Shown piece after piece: positions 1 to 9,044 of a stretch of 64,000 nt of DNA. Numbering within the stretch: the stretch's first letter is position 1; each line of letters opens with the position of its first letter. This stretch comes from Piscinibacter defluvii (GTDB taxonomy: Bacteria > Pseudomonadota > Gammaproteobacteria > Burkholderiales > Burkholderiaceae_C). The DNA lies in the NCBI RefSeq assembly GCF_004011805.1, contig NZ_ML137197.1, positions 310,001 through 374,000 on the forward strand. Direction: 5' to 3'. The notes beneath the pieces were generated by a model that was not told the DNA's origin, did no database searches, and worked only from the letters and a program-made list of their open reading frames with translations. Both the position numbers and the translations under genes were made by a program.

Positions 1-2543
1 TGTTCGAGGACGTGACGCGCACCCGCATCGACCCGGCGCTGCTCTCGGCCACCCAGGGCGGCAACCACAAGCTGCGCGTGTACCCGCTGCCGGCGCAGGG
101 CCGCAAGCGGGTCGTGATCCGCCACGCCCAGGCGCTCGAGCCGCGCAGCGGCAGCCTGCACTGGCGGCTGCCGCTGGACTTCGGCGAGCGGCTCGAGCAG
201 CTCGTGGTCTCGCTGCGCATCGAGGGCGGCGGCGCCGCGCCGCGCGCGAGCGCCCGCGGCCTGCCGCTGCCCGGCTTCGAAAAGCGCGGCAACGGCCACG
301 CGTTCGACTGGTCGCTGCAGGACGTGGTGGCACTGCCGCTGCTGGCGCTGGAACTCGACACGCCGCGCGAGCCGGCCGTGGCCAGCGGGCGGCGCGACGG
401 GCGTGCCTATGTCGTTGCGCAGGTGCCGGTGGCGGTGCAGCGCCGGCCGCGCCCGCTGCCGAAGAGCGTGGCGCTGGTCTGGGACGCCTCCGGCTCGGGG
501 GCCGAACGCGACCATGGCCGCGAGTTCGCGCTGCTGGACGCCTACTTCGCTGCCGCCGTCGACATCGACGTGCGCCTGGTGCTGCTGCGCGATGCGGCCG
601 AGCCGGTGCAGCGCTTGCGCGTCGAGGGCGGCCGGTGGGACGGCCTGCGCCGGGCGCTCGAGGCGACGGTGTACGACGGCGCGACGAACGTCGGCGCCCT
701 GCCCGCGCTGCCCGGCGTCGGCGAATGGCTGCTGTTCTCCGACGGCCTGGCCAACTACGGTGGCGTGGAGATGCCTGCGCTGCCCGGGCCGGTCTACACG
801 GTGTGCGCCGCGCTGCGCAGCGACCCGGCGCGGCTGCGCGGCCTGGCCGAACGCAGCGGTGGCCGCCACCTCGAACTGCTCGCGCTGCGGCCCGAGGAGG
901 CCCGCGCCCGGCTGCTCGAGCGCAGCACGCGGCTGCTGCGCCTGAGCAGCAACGCGGCCACGCGGCTGGTGGCCGACTCGCCCTGGCCCGACGACGGCTG
1001 GCTCACCGTGGCCGGCGAGCTGAGCGAGGCGCAGGGCCGCCTGCGCGTGGTGCTCGAGCACCCGGACGGCTCGCGCGAGGACCTCGAGCTGCCGCTGGCC
1101 GAGGGCGACGGCGCACTCGCACCGCTGGCCTGGGCGCGCCTGCAGATCGCCGCGCTGCAGGCCGACGCGGCGCTGAACCGGGCCGAGATCCGGCGCCTGT
1201 CGCAGGCCTTCTCGATCGTCGGCCCCGAGACCTCGCTGCTGATCCTGGACCGGCCGGAAGACTACGTGCGCCACGACATCCCCGCGCCGCCCGAGCTGGC
1301 GCAGGCCGTTGCCGCCTTGCGCGCGCAGGCACAGCAGCGCCGCGCAGCCAGCCGCAGCGCGCAGCTCGAGCAGGTGGTGCGCGCCTTCGCGGCCAAGCAG
1401 CAATGGTGGGAGCGCGAGTTCCCGCAGGAGCGGCGCAAGCGCGCGCCGCGCGACGAGGCCGAGTCGGCACTCGAGTTGCACGACGCCGTGCCCGGACAGC
1501 CGCCGGCCGCGCCCGCACCGCTGCGCTCGATGGCACCGCTGATGCGCGAGTCGCAGGCGCTGGCGGCCGGCGCGGCCGCGCCACCGGCACGCCAGGCCAA
1601 GTCTGCGGCGGGGCCGGCGCAGGCCGCCGAGCGCACCGTCATCCGCCTGCAGCCGGCCGTGCCCGACGCCGCCTGGGCGCGCCGGCTGCGCGCGGCACGG
1701 CCCGAGCAGCTGTACCGCGTCTACCTCGACGAGCGCCCCGGGCAGCTGCGCAGCACCGCCTTCTTCCTCGACGCGGCGCAGCTGCTGTTCGAGCGCCGCC
1801 AGCACGCGCTCGCGCTGCGCGTGCTGTCCAACCTGGCGGAGATGGAACTGGAGAACCGCCACGTGCTGCGCATCCTGGCGCAGCGCCTGCTGCAGGCCGG
1901 GGAGGCGAAGCTCGCGATCCCGCTGCTGCAGCGGGTGCGCGAGCTGGCGCCGCACGAGCCGCAGAGCCACCGCGACCTCGGCCTGGCGCTGGCCGCCGAT
2001 GGCCAGGCCCAGGCCGCGATCGACGCGCTGCACGAGGTGGCGCAGCAGCCCTGGCCGCGTTTCCCGGAGATCGAGCTGATCGCGCTGGCCGAGCTGAACG
2101 CCATCGCCGCCGCGGCCGGCGCGCGCGTCGACACCTCGCGCATCGACCGCCGCCTGCTGCGCAACCTGCCGCTGGACCTGCGCGTCGTGCTCGCCTGGGA
2201 CAGCGACAACACCGACATCGACCTGTGGGTCACCGACCCGAACGGCGATGCGGCGCACTACGCCCGACCGCTGACGCACCAGGGCGGCCGCATGTCGCGC
2301 GACGCGACCGGCGGCTACGGACCGGAGGAATTCTCGCTGCGGCGCGCCAAGGCCGGGCGCTACCGGGTGGAGGCGCAGTTCTACGGCCACACGCAGCAGG
2401 TCGTCTCGAGCGCGACGACGATCTCGCTCTGGCTCTCCACGGGCTTCGGCACGCCGCATCAGCGCGACCAGCGCATCACGCTGCGGCTGGCCGAACCGAA
2501 GGAGCGCGTGTTCGTGGGCGAGTTCGAGGTCGGCGCGGGGTGA
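1..2543 (+). CDS. VIT/VWA domain protein with TPR-like and DUF2135 C-terminus (5' partial)
   Basis: The reading frame is already open at base 3 and reads like the middle of a VIT domain (FEDVTRTRIDPALLSATQGG), so the true start lies before the window; the first in-window start, GTG at 12, is probably internal. A von Willebrand A-type domain follows, with a MIDAS-like DASGS near base 483. A long charged Ala/Arg/Gln-rich linker, helical TPR-like repeats (about 1720-2100) and a C-terminal DUF2135-like domain (AWDSDNTDIDLWVTDPNG) come next. VIT-VWA proteins are usually surface or periplasmic and of unclear function, perhaps in metal-dependent adhesion or envelope assembly. The domain reading is good; the biological role is not known. 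Confidence 0.85.
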   Translation, partial: FEDVTRTRIDPALLSATQGGNHKLRVYPLPAQGRKRVVIRHAQALEPRSGSLHWRLPLDFGERLEQLVVSLRIEGGGAAPRASARGLPLPGFEKRGNGHAFDWSLQDVVALPLLALELDTPREPAVASGRRDGRAYVVAQVPVAVQRRPRPLPKSVALVWDASGSGAERDHGREFALLDAYFAAAVDIDVRLVLLRDAAEPVQRLRVEGGRWDGLRRALEATVYDGATNVGALPALPGVGEWLLFSDGLANYGGVEMPALPGPVYTVCAALRSDPARLRGLAERSGGRHLELLALRPEEARARLLERSTRLLRLSSNAATRLVADSPWPDDGWLTVAGELSEAQGRLRVVLEHPDGSREDLELPLAEGDGALAPLAWARLQIAALQADAALNRAEIRRLSQAFSIVGPETSLLILDRPEDYVRHDIPAPPELAQAVAALRAQAQQRRAASRSAQLEQVVRAFAAKQQWWEREFPQERRKRAPRDEAESALELHDAVPGQPPAAPAPLRSMAPLMRESQALAAGAAAPPARQAKSAAGPAQAAERTVIRLQPAVPDAAWARRLRAARPEQLYRVYLDERPGQLRSTAFFLDAAQLLFERRQHALALRVLSNLAEMELENRHVLRILAQRLLQAGEAKLAIPLLQRVRELAPHEPQSHRDLGLALAADGQAQAAIDALHEVAQQPWPRFPEIELIALAELNAIAAAAGARVDTSRIDRRLLRNLPLDLRVVLAWDSDNTDIDLWVTDPNGDAAHYARPLTHQGGRMSRDATGGYGPEEFSLRRAKAGRYRVEAQFYGHTQQVVSSATTISLWLSTGFGTPHQRDQRITLRLAEPKERVFVGEFEVGAG

Positions 2544-2638
2544 TCAGCGGGCGTCGGCCCGGCAGCGCGGAGCAGCTGCCGGCGATGCGGGACGACCACG
2601 CCCCTCGGCTTCCTGCTTCCACGCTGTCGGCCGCCTGA

Positions 2639-3145
2639 TCACTCGACGCCGGTGCCGCCCGCCAGACGGCCTGCCGGACGGTCGTAGTGCCCTGCCGGCG
2701 TGACGAAGAACCAGCGGCACGCCGCGCCGCCGCGCCTCGTCTCCACCAGCCAGGCCTCGCGGCCGACCGGGCCGTCGTGCACGTAGCGCACCGCTCCCGG
2801 CACCTCGCCGACGGCCAGATGGCCCTGGGCCCGAACCCGCTCGAGGGCTTCGTCGGCCGACAGGCCGGTAACGTCGGCCGGGCACGCGTCCAGCGCCTGC
2901 GCCGACCGGCAGGTGACGCCGATGGCGATGAGCTGCGCATCAGCACCGACGCGCGCGAAGCCAACCGCCCGGCCTCGCACGACCATCGGCACCAGCCAGT
3001 AGGACGGCGCGCCGTCCAGCGCATGGACGAGCACCGCATCACCCATGGCGGCGTCGGGCCAGGGCGCCAGCAGCGCGTCGCCCTCGCCCCGCAAGGCGCG
3101 CAGTCCGTCATCGGCCACCGCGCGCGCCCGTGCCGCCGTGATCAC
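2639..3145 (-). CDS. hypothetical protein
   Basis: A 168-residue protein starting at GTG. It has no signal peptide or membrane segment that I can see and I do not recognise a family. The C-terminal half has an alternating aromatic/hydrophobic pattern (AWLVETRRGG, CRWFFVTPAGHYD) suggesting a small beta-rich fold. It begins 22 bases downstream of the C39-like peptidase gene on the same strand, so the two are probably co-transcribed and it may work with that peptidase. Codon composition looks genuine. No function is assigned. Confidence 0.55.
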   Translation of the reverse strand: MITAARARAVADDGLRALRGEGDALLAPWPDAAMGDAVLVHALDGAPSYWLVPMVVRGRAVGFARVGADAQLIAIGVTCRSAQALDACPADVTGLSADEALERVRAQGHLAVGEVPGAVRYVHDGPVGREAWLVETRRGGAACRWFFVTPAGHYDRPAGRLAGGTGVE

Positions 3146-3167
3146 GGCGCGCCTCCCCGGGCACCGC

Positions 3168-4388
3168 CTAGGCGTGTGCGCTGCTCGCGTGGCGCACGTA
3201 GCAGAAGTTGGTGTGCGTCACCGCATCCCAGTCTTCCCAGTACACGGCACCGCCGCTGCAGAGGTCGGCATTCCATGGCCACGGATCGTAGATCTGCAGC
3301 CAGCGTTTCGGGGGCACGCCGACCAGCGAGATGTTCTGCCGCTTCCAGCCCGCGCAGGCTCGTGCGTGCCCGGGAATGCCGCTCTTCAGCGGCCGGTTGG
3401 CGTCGATCTCGGCCTTGGCCTCGGTCCAGTCGGCGCTGAAGTCGTGCCCCGCATCGAGGCAGCCGTTGCTGAGCGTCTCGTAGCCGGTCTCCTGTCCGGC
3501 AAAGGAGGTGCCGGTCGCGCCGGTTCCCATGGCGGCGGCGATCGCCGTCTGCTCGAACGGGTAGCGGTAGAAGTCGAGGATCATCTGCCCGGTGGCGACC
3601 GCGCAGTAGACGTTCGTCTGCTGGGCATACAGCTCGAAGCAGTCGTGCGGACTGCAGCGCGGGCCGAAGCTGAGCACCTTGGACGAATAGAACGGGATCT
3701 TGATGTAGTCGCTGGGCAGGATCAGCTTGGCGCGCACCGCGACCAGCTCCCGGGCCGTGTAGGCTTTCGCGAACATCTCCGGCGTGCTGGCGCGCGCGGC
3801 CTCCATCTCCTTGTCGTGTTCGTCGAAGCGGCGCAGCCGGTCCTCCAGTGCTGGCACGCCGATCGTGTCGAGAAAGGACCAGCTGCACTGCCCGTCCGCC
3901 GCATCGGCGCCGAACTGCTCGACCTGCGAGCCATCGGCCACGTCGAAGATCGCGCTGGCGCCCTTGTCGCCGCCGATCTGCACGCGCACGCCGATCTTCG
4001 GATAGCTGTAGCAGACCAGCTCCTTGGCCGCCACCGCCTGGCGCGGATAGGCCTTCTTCGCCGCCGCGACGGCCATCTCGACGGCGCGTGCCGCATCCCA
4101 CGAGCGTGGGCCACGCTCGATGCTCACCACCGGCGAGCCGACCAGCCGCGACGCCGCCGCCTTCACACGGCCGACCTCGCGCGTGCCGGCGAGGCAGCGG
4201 AACTCGTGAAAGAGCGGTTCGCCGTTCAGGTCGTAGAGCGTGAGCGGCTCCGGGTCGAACTCCGCCGCGCCGAAATCCTGCAGGTCGGCGATCCCGGCCG
4301 CCCAGGCGCGCCGCACCGCCATCAACGCATGTCCGAGTGCCTGTTCTGTCGCGACGAGCGCGCGGGTCTGACTCCTGCGAATGCCCAT
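3168..4388 (-). CDS. C39-like cysteine peptidase family protein
   Basis: A 406-residue protein starting at the ATG at 4388, which has AAGGAG seven bases upstream; the open frame runs further 5' but that part is low-complexity and lacks a ribosome site. The first half contains a pattern seen in processed-substrate or protease propeptide regions (charged, no membrane segment). The second half contains QTNVYCAVATGQMILDFYRY, where the Cys is followed by a helix as in papain-like and C39 peptidases, and a later THTNFCYVRH that could supply the catalytic His. No signal peptide is evident. It is divergent from menA across a 248-base gap containing an 18-bp palindrome. It could be a peptidase or a catalytically silent relative. 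Confidence 0.6.
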   Translation of the reverse strand: MGIRRSQTRALVATEQALGHALMAVRRAWAAGIADLQDFGAAEFDPEPLTLYDLNGEPLFHEFRCLAGTREVGRVKAAASRLVGSPVVSIERGPRSWDAARAVEMAVAAAKKAYPRQAVAAKELVCYSYPKIGVRVQIGGDKGASAIFDVADGSQVEQFGADAADGQCSWSFLDTIGVPALEDRLRRFDEHDKEMEAARASTPEMFAKAYTARELVAVRAKLILPSDYIKIPFYSSKVLSFGPRCSPHDCFELYAQQTNVYCAVATGQMILDFYRYPFEQTAIAAAMGTGATGTSFAGQETGYETLSNGCLDAGHDFSADWTEAKAEIDANRPLKSGIPGHARACAGWKRQNISLVGVPPKRWLQIYDPWPWNADLCSGGAVYWEDWDAVTHTNFCYVRHASSAHA

Positions 4389-4477
4389 GTCATGCTCCTT
4401 GGGTGGATCGAAGTGCAACTCCCCGACGGGAATTCCGGCCCCTGCGGAACCAGTCTGCGATCGCGGCACCGAGGCCC

Positions 4478-4495
4478 CGTTGAGTGCACTCAACG
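4478..4495. promoter_or_regulatory. 18-bp perfect palindrome, candidate operator
   Basis: CGTTGAGTGCACTCAACG is self-complementary over all 18 bases and lies in the only long non-coding gap of this part of the window (4389-4636), between the divergent peptidase gene and menA. This is what a dimeric regulator site would look like, but no regulator gene adjoins it. I saw nothing else in this gap. Confidence 0.35.
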
Positions 4496-4636
4496 CGCCG
4501 GCCCACGGATGCGGACGGCCCGGGCCCCGCACCGGCCTTGCCGCATGCCCTCGGCACACGACGCCCGCCGGGCCCGACAGGCCCACCGCTTGACGCCACG
4601 CAACCGACCCCGCCCCCCCGCTCACAGAATCCACGC

Positions 4637-5581
4637 ATGAGACTCATCGACCGCGGCCACCAGGACGACGCGCAGGCCGTGCCGCGCGGCTCGCTGGCGG
4701 CCTGGGCCGTGGCGGTGCGGCCGCGCAGCCTGCCGGTGGCGATCAGCCCGGTGCTCGTCGGCGCGACGCTCGGCTTCGCGCGCAGCGGCCAGCTCGACGG
4801 GCTGGCCGCCGCGCTGGTGCTGGCCGCGGCCTTGCTGATGCAGGTGGTGACGAACATGCAGAACGACGTCGGCTACACGGTGCGCGGCGGCGACAGCAGC
4901 GGCACGCGCACCGGGCTGCCGCGTGCCACCGCCAACGGCTGGCTGAGCGTGCGCCACGTGCGCGCCGGCATCGTGCTGGCGGCCCTGCTGGCCACGGCGA
5001 TCGGCGTGGCGCTGGTGGCCTGGCGCGGCTGGCCGGTGCTGGCGATCGGAGGGGCCTCGCTGCTGGCGGCGCTGGCCTACATGGGCGGGCCGCGGCCGAT
5101 CGCGTACACGCCGTTCGGCGAGCTGACGGTGTTCGTGTTCTTCGGCCTGGTCGCGGTGCTCGGCACCGACTGGGTGCTGACCGGCAGCGTCGGCGCGGTG
5201 ACGCTGGTGGCCGCGCTGGCGATCGGCGCCCTCGCTGCCGCCGCGCTGGCGGTGAACAACCACCGCGACATCGCGCACGACCGGCTGGTCGGCCGTTGTA
5301 CCTTCGCCGTGCACTTCGGCGAGCACGCCTCGCGCCGCCTGTACACGCTGCTGCTGCTCGTGCCCTTCGCACTGTTGCCGCCGATGGCCTGGCTCGGGCC
5401 GAGCGCGGGGCTGCTGCTGCCGCTGGCCCTGCTGCCGGCGGCGCTGCGGCTGCGCCACGACTTCGTGCACTGCCCGCGCGGCACCGCCCTCAACGAGGTG
5501 CTGTTCCGCACCTTCCAGCTCGAGCTGTGGTTCGCGGCACTGCTCTCGCTGGGCGCGCTGCTGGGGAGGATGGTCGCGTGA
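4637..5581 (+). CDS. menA: 1,4-dihydroxy-2-naphthoate polyprenyltransferase
   Basis: A 314-residue polytopic membrane protein of the UbiA prenyltransferase superfamily. It transfers a polyprenyl chain to 1,4-dihydroxy-2-naphthoate, giving demethylmenaquinone. The first Asp-rich motif region is visible as NMQNDVGYTVRGGDSSGTRTG and the second polar loop as NNHRDIAHDRLVGRCTFAV. About eight or nine hydrophobic helices fit the family. The start is chosen at the ATG preceding RLIDRGHQ; the longer frame upstream is low-complexity. Photosynthetic betaproteobacteria such as Rubrivivax use menaquinone as well as ubiquinone, so the gene fits the genome. The stop overlaps the GTG of the next gene (GTGA). 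Confidence 0.88.
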   Translation: MRLIDRGHQDDAQAVPRGSLAAWAVAVRPRSLPVAISPVLVGATLGFARSGQLDGLAAALVLAAALLMQVVTNMQNDVGYTVRGGDSSGTRTGLPRATANGWLSVRHVRAGIVLAALLATAIGVALVAWRGWPVLAIGGASLLAALAYMGGPRPIAYTPFGELTVFVFFGLVAVLGTDWVLTGSVGAVTLVAALAIGALAAAALAVNNHRDIAHDRLVGRCTFAVHFGEHASRRLYTLLLLVPFALLPPMAWLGPSAGLLLPLALLPAALRLRHDFVHCPRGTALNEVLFRTFQLELWFAALLSLGALLGRMVA

Positions 5582-6558
5582 GCCTGGCACGACGTCCCCT
5601 GCTCGCGGCGCTGGGCGCACTGGCCGCCGCACCGCTGGCGCGCCCGCTGCGGGCGGCCGGCTTTCCGGCCCGCGCGGTGCGCATCGTCGTGCCCTATTCG
5701 GTGGGTGTCGGCCCGGACGTGGTGGCGCGCAGCGTCGCCGACCAGCTGTCGCGTGCCTGGTCGCAGCCGGTGCTGGTTGACAACAAGCCCGGGGCCTCGG
5801 GCATCGTGGCCTTCTCCGAGCTGCGCAGCGTGGCCCCCGACGGCCACACGCTGTTCCTCGCCGACACCGCGACGCTCGCGGTCAACCCGTTGCTGCACGC
5901 CAGCCTGCCCTACCACCCGGTGCGCGACATCGCACCGCTGAGCCTGCTGTTCCGCGCCACCTTCGTGCTGTGGACCGGCGCCAAGGGCCGCCATGCCGAC
6001 CTCGCGGCGCTGCTCGAGGCTGCGCGCCGTGCGCCGGGACGCGTCAGCTACGCGACGCTGGGCCACGGCCATGCCAGCCATGTCGCGCTGGAGAGCCTGG
6101 CACGCGCCGCGGACCTGCGCCTGCTGCACGTGCCCTTCAAAGAGGCCGGCGCGCTGATGGCGGCGCTGGTGGCCGGCGAGGTGGACGTCACCGCCTTCGG
6201 CGTCAACACGGTGACCGGGCTGTACCAGGCCGGCAAGCTGCGCCCGCTCGCGGTGGCGGCGCGCGATCGGCTGCGCGACCACCCGGACATCCCGACGCTG
6301 GTCGAGGCCGGCGGCCCGCCGGTGGAGATGCACCCCTGGGCCGCGTTGATCGCGCCGGCGGCGACGCCGGCGCCGCTGCTCGATCGCCTGCAGCGTGACC
6401 TGCTGGCCGCGCTGCACAGCGCCGAGGTGGGCGCGCGTGCCGCGCAGGCCGGCTTCGAGATCACGCCGTCGACACCGCAGGCCGTGCGCGACCGCGTCGC
6501 GGCCGACGATGCGCTGTACCGCCCGCTGGTGGCGGAAGGCCGCGTCGCCCCGCTGTGA
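5578..6558 (+). CDS. Bug/TctC-family tripartite tricarboxylate transporter substrate-binding protein
   Basis: A 326-residue periplasmic binding protein of the Bug family, very abundant in Burkholderiales. The N-terminus has two Arg and a hydrophobic stretch (LARRPLLAALGALAAAPLARPLRA), a likely Sec or Tat signal. The mature part shows family patterns: RIVVPYSVGVGPDVVAR, VDNKPGASGIVAF near residue 65, and GEVDVTAFGV. Such proteins capture small carboxylates for a TctAB permease; no tctAB genes are nearby, which is usual for orphan Bug receptors. It starts at GTG overlapping the menA stop, so it is likely co-transcribed although functionally unrelated. Confidence 0.87.
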   Translation: MSLARRPLLAALGALAAAPLARPLRAAGFPARAVRIVVPYSVGVGPDVVARSVADQLSRAWSQPVLVDNKPGASGIVAFSELRSVAPDGHTLFLADTATLAVNPLLHASLPYHPVRDIAPLSLLFRATFVLWTGAKGRHADLAALLEAARRAPGRVSYATLGHGHASHVALESLARAADLRLLHVPFKEAGALMAALVAGEVDVTAFGVNTVTGLYQAGKLRPLAVAARDRLRDHPDIPTLVEAGGPPVEMHPWAALIAPAATPAPLLDRLQRDLLAALHSAEVGARAAQAGFEITPSTPQAVRDRVAADDALYRPLVAEGRVAPL

Positions 6559-6568
6559 GCCCGGCGCG

Positions 6569-6676
6569 ATGCAGGTGCGCCGCAGTGCGCTGTTCGACAA
6601 GGCGTGCAACCGGATGGTCGATGCGTTCGTCCAGCGGGCTCTGGGCACCTCCCCGCATCGACCACCGGTGGTCTGA
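6569..6676 (+). pseudogene. possible 3' remnant of a RatA/Coq10-like START-domain gene
   Basis: A 35-codon ORF eleven bases after the Bug gene encodes FDKACNRMVDAFVQRA, closely resembling the C-terminal helix of RatA/Coq10 polyketide-cyclase-like proteins as I recall them (pattern like RIANTLVDAFVxRA). Nothing upstream encodes the rest of such a protein, so this looks like a decayed or transferred tail. The match is short and could be coincidental. Confidence 0.3.
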
Positions 6677-6696
6677 TCAAGTGATCCGGATCACTT
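6660..6696. terminator. tandem palindromes between convergent genes, probable terminator region
   Basis: Two perfect palindromes are almost adjacent: GACCACCGGTGGTC (6660-6673) and AAGTGATCCGGATCACTT (6679-6696). The second covers the pufC stop codon. They lie between the convergent Bug gene and pufC, and could fold into hairpins in either transcript. Neither is followed by a long T-run, so this would be an atypical terminator. Confidence 0.4.
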
Positions 6697-8049
6697 CATT
6701 GCCACTTCGACGCGGCGCGCCTTCGGGTCCTCGCCGGCGACGTTGCCGGCGGTGACCTGCGGCTTCTCCAGCAGCACGCGCACCTCCTCGATGCCCGCGG
6801 CCTTGAGCGCGTCGCGCACCGCGAAGGCCCGCCGCTTGGCCAGCTCCTCGTTGGCCGCCGGGTCGCCCGAGGCCGAGTGGAAACCGGAGATGACCGCCTG
6901 CGCCTGCGTGTTGGCCTTCAGCGAGGCGACCAGCTGCGCCATGCCCGGCACGGCGTCGCCGGCCAGATCGGCCGAGCCGACGGCGAAGTAGAGGATCGCC
7001 CCGGTGGGCGAGCCCTCGGTCGGCGGCAGGCCGTCGGCCGGGGCCAGCGCCACCTTCACGCCCTGCAGCTCCGGGTAGTCCTTGGCCATCGCCGCGCCGT
7101 ACAGCGGCTTGTAGGCCCCCTGGTGGCAGGTGGCGCAGTTGGCCTTGGGCGCATCGCCCGTCGGGCCCAGGCGATTGGCCGGGTAGGCGCTCTTCAGCGG
7201 CTCGAGGTAGGCGTTGTTCAGGTCGCGCACCATCCGGATGCCGTGCCAGGCCGTCACGCGCTGCGGCGTGCTCTCGTTCCAGTTGCCGAAGTTCTGCGTG
7301 TTGTGGCAGTAGGTGCAGTTCACGCCCAGGCCCTGGGACATGTGCATCATCAGCGCGTAGCTGCCCTCGGTGGCGGCGATCGAGCTGCGATTGCCGGCCG
7401 GCAGCGCCTGCGTGCCCGCGACGCGGATCGGCGCGTCGCCCGCGAGGTAGGCCGAGAACGGATCGACCGGCAGCGAGGTCAGGCCGACGTTCATCGCCGG
7501 CACGTTCTGCCCGGCACGCCAGCCGGCGAAGTCGCCGCCCTTCTTGGCCGGCGCCGGCCGGAACCACACCTGCGCCGGCACCGGCTTGCCGCGGTGGCAG
7601 GTGTAGCAGGTGACGCCGGTCTCGGCCACGTGCGACTTCCAGTCCGCATTGATGTGCTGCGTCATCTGGATCATGCGCCGCGCCACCCCCTTGGCGTAGA
7701 CGCTGTCGTCGGCCAGGTCGTTCGGGTTGTGGCAGTAGTTGCAGCCCTGCTCCGGCGGCGCGACCCATTGCGTGATGGCGACCATCAGGCGCGTGAACTG
7801 GCCGGCGCTCAGGTCGCCCAGCACCTTGACGTTCTTGAAGGTCTCGGAGGCCTTGGGCCCGTCGGCCGGCACCGGCGGCGTGGCCTCCGGCGCCGTGTTC
7901 AAGGCCGCCTGCGTGGCCAGCGTGCGCGGGTTGTAGACCTGGTCCATGCCGGTGCCGCGGTAGCCGTGCTGCACCATCGTGACCGGCGGACGCTCGCAGC
8001 CCGCGAGCAGCGCCGCGGCGGCGACCAGCAGTGTGGAGAGGCGTCTCAT
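6691..8049 (-). CDS. pufC: photosynthetic reaction-centre tetraheme cytochrome c subunit with C-terminal OmpA-like domain
   Basis: A 452-residue lipoprotein. The signal peptide ends in ALLAGC, so the mature Cys would be lipidated and anchor it at the periplasmic face. Four CxxCH heme sites are visible (CNYCH, CYTCH, CTYCH, CATCH), with Met-bearing helices upstream of each site as axial ligand donors. It re-reduces the photo-oxidised special pair. The heme part ends near residue 345. About 105 further residues ([11 protein letters not shown], then [21 protein letters not shown], ending ARRVEVAMK) resemble an OmpA/peptidoglycan-binding domain like those fused to cytochrome oxidase subunit II in related bacteria. 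PufC usually lacks this domain. The start overlaps the pufM stop (ATGA). Confidence 0.95.
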   Translation of the reverse strand: MRRLSTLLVAAAALLAGCERPPVTMVQHGYRGTGMDQVYNPRTLATQAALNTAPEATPPVPADGPKASETFKNVKVLGDLSAGQFTRLMVAITQWVAPPEQGCNYCHNPNDLADDSVYAKGVARRMIQMTQHINADWKSHVAETGVTCYTCHRGKPVPAQVWFRPAPAKKGGDFAGWRAGQNVPAMNVGLTSLPVDPFSAYLAGDAPIRVAGTQALPAGNRSSIAATEGSYALMMHMSQGLGVNCTYCHNTQNFGNWNESTPQRVTAWHGIRMVRDLNNAYLEPLKSAYPANRLGPTGDAPKANCATCHQGAYKPLYGAAMAKDYPELQGVKVALAPADGLPPTEGSPTGAILYFAVGSADLAGDAVPGMAQLVASLKANTQAQAVISGFHSASGDPAANEELAKRRAFAVRDALKAAGIEEVRVLLEKPQVTAGNVAGEDPKARRVEVAMK

Positions 8050-9023
8050 GGCTTCACTCCTTGCAGCAGCGCCGGGTCGGTGACGGTCGGGAACACCGCC
8101 GGGTACGACGGCGCCACGCCGTGCTTGACGGCCCACAGGTACCAGTTGTCGACCACCGTGCCCGTGAGCAGGATGCCGATGCCGCCGGTGAGCGGGCACA
8201 GCACCGCGAACCACCAGGCCCAGCGGTGGATCGATTCCATCGTCGCGTTGAAGCCCATCGTCCAGCGCCAGAACAGCGCCGCGCGTTCACTCGCGGTGCC
8301 GCGGTCGACGATCTGCTCCAGCTCGCGCTCGCCGCCGAAGCGGCTGACCGCCAGCACGGTGGCGCCGTGCATCGCGAACAGCAGCGCCGAGCCGTACAGG
8401 AACGCGATCGACAGCATGTGGAAGGGGTTGTAGAACAGGTTGCCGTAGCGCAGCGAGAACGCGGCCGTCCAGTCCAGGTGCGGGAAGATGCCGAAGGGCA
8501 CCGCCTCGCTCCAGCTGCCCATCAGCAGCGGGCGGATGAAGCCCAGCACCAGGTAGAGCCAGATCGCCGCGGCGAAGGCCCAGGCCACGTGCGTGCCCAT
8601 GCCCAGCGCACGGGCGCGGCGGTACATGCGCGCCCACCACAGCAGGATCGCGGTGGTCAGGCAGAAACCCGCCAGCAGCCACCAGCCGCCCTGGTTCAGC
8701 GGCGGCAGTGTCAGCCCGTATTCCGGCGGCGGCGGCTCGAGCGCGAGCCAGGGCAGCTGGCGCACGAACTGCACCGGGTCCCAGCCGACCGAGGCCCACA
8801 TGTTCAGGCCGATGATCTCGATGGCGAGGAAACCGAAGATCAGCGAGGCGATGCCCAGCCCGCCGAGGTAGATCGGGCCGATCTGCGCGTCGCCGAAGCG
8901 GCCCAGCAGGTGCCACAGGCCGCCGGGCTCGCCGCGTTCGCGCGCGTTGACGGCCAGCGGCACGCCGTGGTGCGGCGTGTAGACCGTCTGCACCCGGGTG
9001 AAGATGTTCTGGTATTCGGCCAT
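8046..9023 (-). CDS. pufM: photosynthetic reaction centre M subunit
   Basis: A 325-residue integral membrane protein with five helices. It forms the type II reaction-centre core with PufL and binds bacteriochlorophyll, bacteriopheophytin, the primary quinone and the non-heme iron. Conserved His-bearing segments are visible: [20 protein letters not shown] (special pair ligand), [10 protein letters not shown] (iron ligand) and [16 protein letters not shown] (iron ligand with the quinone-site Trp). Length is normal. It lies 21 bases after pufL and overlaps pufC by four bases. Confidence 0.98.
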   Translation of the reverse strand: MAEYQNIFTRVQTVYTPHHGVPLAVNARERGEPGGLWHLLGRFGDAQIGPIYLGGLGIASLIFGFLAIEIIGLNMWASVGWDPVQFVRQLPWLALEPPPPEYGLTLPPLNQGGWWLLAGFCLTTAILLWWARMYRRARALGMGTHVAWAFAAAIWLYLVLGFIRPLLMGSWSEAVPFGIFPHLDWTAAFSLRYGNLFYNPFHMLSIAFLYGSALLFAMHGATVLAVSRFGGERELEQIVDRGTASERAALFWRWTMGFNATMESIHRWAWWFAVLCPLTGGIGILLTGTVVDNWYLWAVKHGVAPSYPAVFPTVTDPALLQGVKP

Positions 9024-9044
9024 TTGGCTCTCCTTGATGGGGTG

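Noticed and set aside
635..2638. A 667-codon ORF overlapping the VIT/VWA gene
   Set aside because: It is a frame-shifted shadow with Arg/Ala/Gly-rich composition; the genuine frame carries recognisable domains.
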